Shown here one piece after another: positions 63,371-64,000 of a stretch of 64,000 bases of DNA (positions within the stretch are counted from its first letter, which is position 1; each line of letters starts with the position of its first letter). The notes beneath the pieces are model-generated. The model was given only the letters and a program-made list of their open reading frames with translations. It was not told where the DNA came from and did no database searches. The position numbers and the translations under genes are program-made. The stretch comes from Stenotrophomonas acidaminiphila. Its GTDB lineage: Bacteria; Pseudomonadota; Gammaproteobacteria; Xanthomonadales; Xanthomonadaceae. The stretch is from contig CP019797.1 of the NCBI GenBank assembly GCA_002951995.1, positions 3,146,501-3,210,500 on the forward strand. Direction: 5' to 3'.

Positions 63371-64000
63371 TCAGAACTTGCCGTAGTAGCCTTCCTTGAG
63401 GGCGTCGAACAGATTGGCGGCGGTGTGCATCTCGCCGTCGTACTCGATCTGCTCGTTGCCCTTGACCTCGACCACCTGGCCGTCTTCCAGTTCGAAGCGG
63501 TAGGTGGTGTTCTCCAGGTCCGCCTCCTTGACCAGCACGCCCTGGAAGGCGGCCGGGTTGAAGCGGAACGTGGTGCAGCCCTTCAGGCCCTGCTGGTGGG
63601 CGTAGCGGTAGATGTCCTTGAACTGCTCGTACGGGTAGTCCGTCGGCACGTTGGCGGTCTTGGAGATCGAGCTGTCCACCCACTTCTGCGCGGCCGCCTG
63701 CACGTCCACGTGTTCCTTCGGCGAGATGTCGTCGGCGGCGATGAAGTAGTCCGGCAGGCGCGACTCGGCGTCCTCGGCGAACGGCATCGCCCGGGGGTTG
63801 ACCAGTTCGCGGTAGGCCAGCAGCTCGAAGGAGAACACGTCCACCTTCTCCTTGGTCTTCTTGCCTTCGCGGATCACGTTGCGGCTGTAGTGGTGCGCGA
63901 ACGAGGGCTCGATGCCGTTGGAGGCGTTGTTGGCCAGCGACAGGCTGATGGTGCCGGTCGGCGCGATGGAGCTGTGGTGGGTGAAGCGCGCGCCGGTCTC
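63371..64000 (-). CDS. nrdJa: Class II (adenosylcobalamin-dependent) ribonucleotide reductase, catalytic part, partial
   Basis: Only the C-terminal 209 residues are in the window; the gene runs on past the right edge. The frame is open to 64000 and begins ETGARFTHHSSIAPTGTISL, then ANNASNGIEPSFAHHYSRNV, a catalytic-region segment of reductases, then DSSISKTANVPTDYPYEQFK and GCTTFRFNPAAFQGVLV, conserved near the end of class II enzymes. It ends before the redox tail, which is encoded separately (61701-62465). It makes deoxyribonucleotides with vitamin B12 coenzyme, with or without oxygen. Confidence 0.9.
   Translation of the reverse strand, partial: ETGARFTHHSSIAPTGTISLSLANNASNGIEPSFAHHYSRNVIREGKKTKEKVDVFSFELLAYRELVNPRAMPFAEDAESRLPDYFIAADDISPKEHVDVQAAAQKWVDSSISKTANVPTDYPYEQFKDIYRYAHQQGLKGCTTFRFNPAAFQGVLVKEADLENTTYRFELEDGQVVEVKGNEQIEYDGEMHTAANLFDALKEGYYGKF

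Overview
The window is very GC-rich with dense, often overlapping genes. Gene content points to a member of the Xanthomonadaceae close to Stenotrophomonas, Pseudoxanthomonas or Lysobacter. The evidence is an Ax21-type outer membrane protein, an hmgA-hppD pair with a divergent MarR regulator, a xanthomonad-type tryptophan 2,3-dioxygenase beside 2-oxoacid dehydrogenase genes, split cobalamin-dependent ribonucleotide reductase genes with a histone-H1-like gene between them, and short GTAG-type palindromic REP elements at convergent gene ends. The genus is inferred, not proven. I saw no rRNA, tRNA, CRISPR array, transposase or phage gene.

Layout. 1-2230: a two-component system (kinase cut by the window edge) behind two small secreted Ala/Pro/Thr-rich proteins, one His-rich and acid-shock-like. 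2231-2558: no protein gene, but a candidate GGA-rich small RNA with an intrinsic terminator. 2559-6583: GNAT, rpe, J-domain protein, purC, Mpo1-like protein and an epimerase. 6968-12862: a six-gene Mrp/Mnh/Pha cation/proton antiporter operon (AB fusion, C, D, E, F, G), each gene overlapping the next. 13459-16558: tyrosine/homogentisate catabolism. 16655-20000: a membrane protein, a thioredoxin-like lipoprotein and a POT peptide transporter. 20195-25220: tryptophan 2,3-dioxygenase and, divergently, a 2-oxoacid dehydrogenase operon (E1 alpha, E1 beta, SH3-like protein, E2). 25428-32826: small housekeeping and hypothetical genes, a GGDEF protein and a periplasmic M16 protease.

33087-37773 is the most interesting stretch: a compact bacteriocin-type secretion locus in unusually AT-rich DNA. 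It has an HlyD-family adaptor, a tiny precursor with a Gly-Ala processing leader and a glycine-zipper core, a two-helix membrane peptide that could give immunity, a C39-peptidase ABC transporter, and a divergent XRE regulator. The precursor is hidden by a one-base frameshift in a T run and is not visible as one reading frame.

37830-49971 carries DUF808, an ABC1/UbiB kinase-like protein, an OpgB-type phosphoglycerol transferase, an MscS-type channel, a lipocalin, an FAD oxidoreductase, several hypotheticals and Ax21. 50107-53519 is a CueR-controlled copper operon (copA-cueR) divergent from a CopZ-like chaperone; both promoters show a CueR box with a 19-bp spacer, and a long inverted repeat lies between them. 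53613-61533 has bioA-bioD, DinB, lipoproteins, an alpha/beta hydrolase and DUF429. 61701-64000 has the two halves of a class II ribonucleotide reductase separated by the H1-like gene.

Six genes (rpe/GNAT junction, mnhAB, the 16655-17778 gene, the VOC gene, the bacteriocin precursor, hlyD) show an apparent frameshift, or a run-on junction, that one extra base in a homopolymer would repair. A systematic homopolymer under-call in the assembly is the simplest reading, so these genes are described as probably intact.
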